64,000 bases of DNA from Chloroflexota bacterium (lineage in GTDB: Bacteria; Chloroflexota; JAJPGV01). The translations under genes and the position numbers were made by a program. This document shows, in pieces, positions 63,442 through 64,000 of this stretch. The notes under the pieces are model-generated. The model did no database searches and was not told the DNA's origin. It saw only the letters and a list, made by a program, of their open reading frames with translations. Within the stretch, counting starts at the first letter, position 1; each line of letters begins with the position of its first letter. The stretch covers positions 193,037-257,036 of the forward strand of contig JAJPGV010000056.1 of NCBI GenBank assembly GCA_021325635.1. The letters run 5' to 3'.

Positions 63442-64000
63442 TCACATGACCGTGGTGTTCCGCACGAGGACGAGCGGAATGGCCAGTGCCACCGCGGCGA
63501 TGATCACCAGGACGAGGGACAGCGCGAGGGCCGCGCCAAGGTCCGTCTGCATGGCGCTTTCGATGGCCAGCGACATCGTTTGCGTGCGACCCTCCAGGTT
63601 GCCCGCGAACATCAGCGTGGCGCCAAACTCCGAGAATGCTCGGGCGGCGCACAGCACGCCGCCGGAAACCATGCTGGGCATGGCCAGCGGAAGGGTGACG
63701 TAACGAAACGTCTCCCATGTCCCGGCGCCCGAGATGGCCGCGGCGTCTTCCATGGCGCGTGAAACCGCTTCGAATCCGACTTTTGCCGAGCGCACGAAGA
63801 ACGGCCCGGCCACGAACAGCTCCGCCAGCACGACCGCGCCCGTGGTGAATGGCACCTCGACGCCCAGCGCTCCCAGCTGGTCGCCGAGCAAGCCTCGCCG
63901 GCCAAAAGCCATCAACAGCGCAACGCCGGCGACCAGCGGGGGCAGCACCAGCGGCAGGGTGACCAGCGCATCCACGATCTGCCGGCCGGGAAACCGACGG
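63442..64000 (-). CDS. modB: molybdate ABC transporter permease ModB (5' end outside the window)
   Basis: The visible 186 codons carry several membrane helices (LVTLPLVLPPLVAGVALLMAFG, VVLAELFVAGPFFV and later ones, quoted in part) and the EAA-like loop EDAAAISGAGTWETFRYVTLP that contacts the ATPase. The reading frame stays open to position 64000 with sequence typical of the family (RFPGRQIVD), so the start lies beyond the window. A GTG at 63975 is internal. The stop at 63442 is 50 bases before modA. ModC is not in the window. Confidence 0.87.
   Translation of the reverse strand, partial: RRFPGRQIVDALVTLPLVLPPLVAGVALLMAFGRRGLLGDQLGALGVEVPFTTGAVVLAELFVAGPFFVRSAKVGFEAVSRAMEDAAAISGAGTWETFRYVTLPLAMPSMVSGGVLCAARAFSEFGATLMFAGNLEGRTQTMSLAIESAMQTDLGAALALSLVLVIIAAVALAIPLVLVRNTTVM

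Overview
The window is GC-rich DNA, probably from a soil or sediment bacterium. Gene content (CbiMQO with a Nur-like Fur regulator, DUF2127 and DUF4389 proteins, SigJ-type ECF sigma factor, F-type hybrid kinase with a solo substrate-binding protein) would suit Chloroflexota or another deep high-GC Terrabacteria lineage. No rRNA, tRNA or marker gene is present, so the taxon stays open. All assignments come from reading motifs and gene order; no database search was run.

Region 1 (1-25 kb) is a defence and DNA-repair island. A left operon reads HerA-like ATPase, SbcD/Mre11, SbcC/Rad50 and an HTH-ImmA/IrrE protein, all with 4-base overlaps. Three single defence-type genes follow: an AlbA_2 (Schlafen-type) protein, a HEPN/Toprim-type protein and a SIR2-domain NADase. 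The main item is a minus-strand operon from 22970 down to 11831: a small XRE controller, a DNA cytosine-5 methyltransferase, a P-loop ATPase with a Cys cluster, an unrecognised 494-residue protein, a giant (about 1750 residues) protein that joins a PD-(D/E)XK-like nuclease site to a C-terminal RuvB-like AAA+ motor with a winged helix, and a HhH/[4Fe-4S] DNA glycosylase resembling the T:G mismatch enzymes found beside m5C methyltransferases. I read this as a self-contained m5C-marked restriction system whose three effector genes have the layout of DptFGH, but with no Dnd/Ssp sulfur genes. A flavoprotein and a PUA/Nmad-like protein lie divergently beside it.

Region 2 (25-38 kb) starts with about 0.9 kb without genes but with inverted repeats, then a frameshifted response regulator. 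It continues with a substrate-binding lipoprotein plus hybrid histidine kinase pair, small metabolic genes (YciI, Tag glycosylase, methyltransferases, an OsmC-like protein, an SDR, a cupredoxin, nitronate monooxygenase), a SufR-like regulator, and several decayed genes.

Region 3 (38-52 kb) has a broken UvrA-like gene, a VOC protein, a SigJ-type sigma factor, a TetR regulator with twin operators, a frameshifted NmrA-like gene, an OsmC peroxiredoxin, and a co-directional block: enolase-superfamily enzyme, fused FAD/Fe-S 2-hydroxyacid dehydrogenase, SDR, frameshifted GH15 and a membrane protein.

Region 4 (52-64 kb) holds a nickel/cobalt ECF transporter (CbiM-CbiQ-CbiO) behind a Nur-box-like site with a Fur-family gene next to it, cation transporters, small membrane proteins, a secreted glycosidase-like protein, an amidohydrolase and a molybdate ModB-ModA pair cut by the window end. 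Several genes carry single frameshifts; real decay and assembly indels cannot be separated from this sequence alone.
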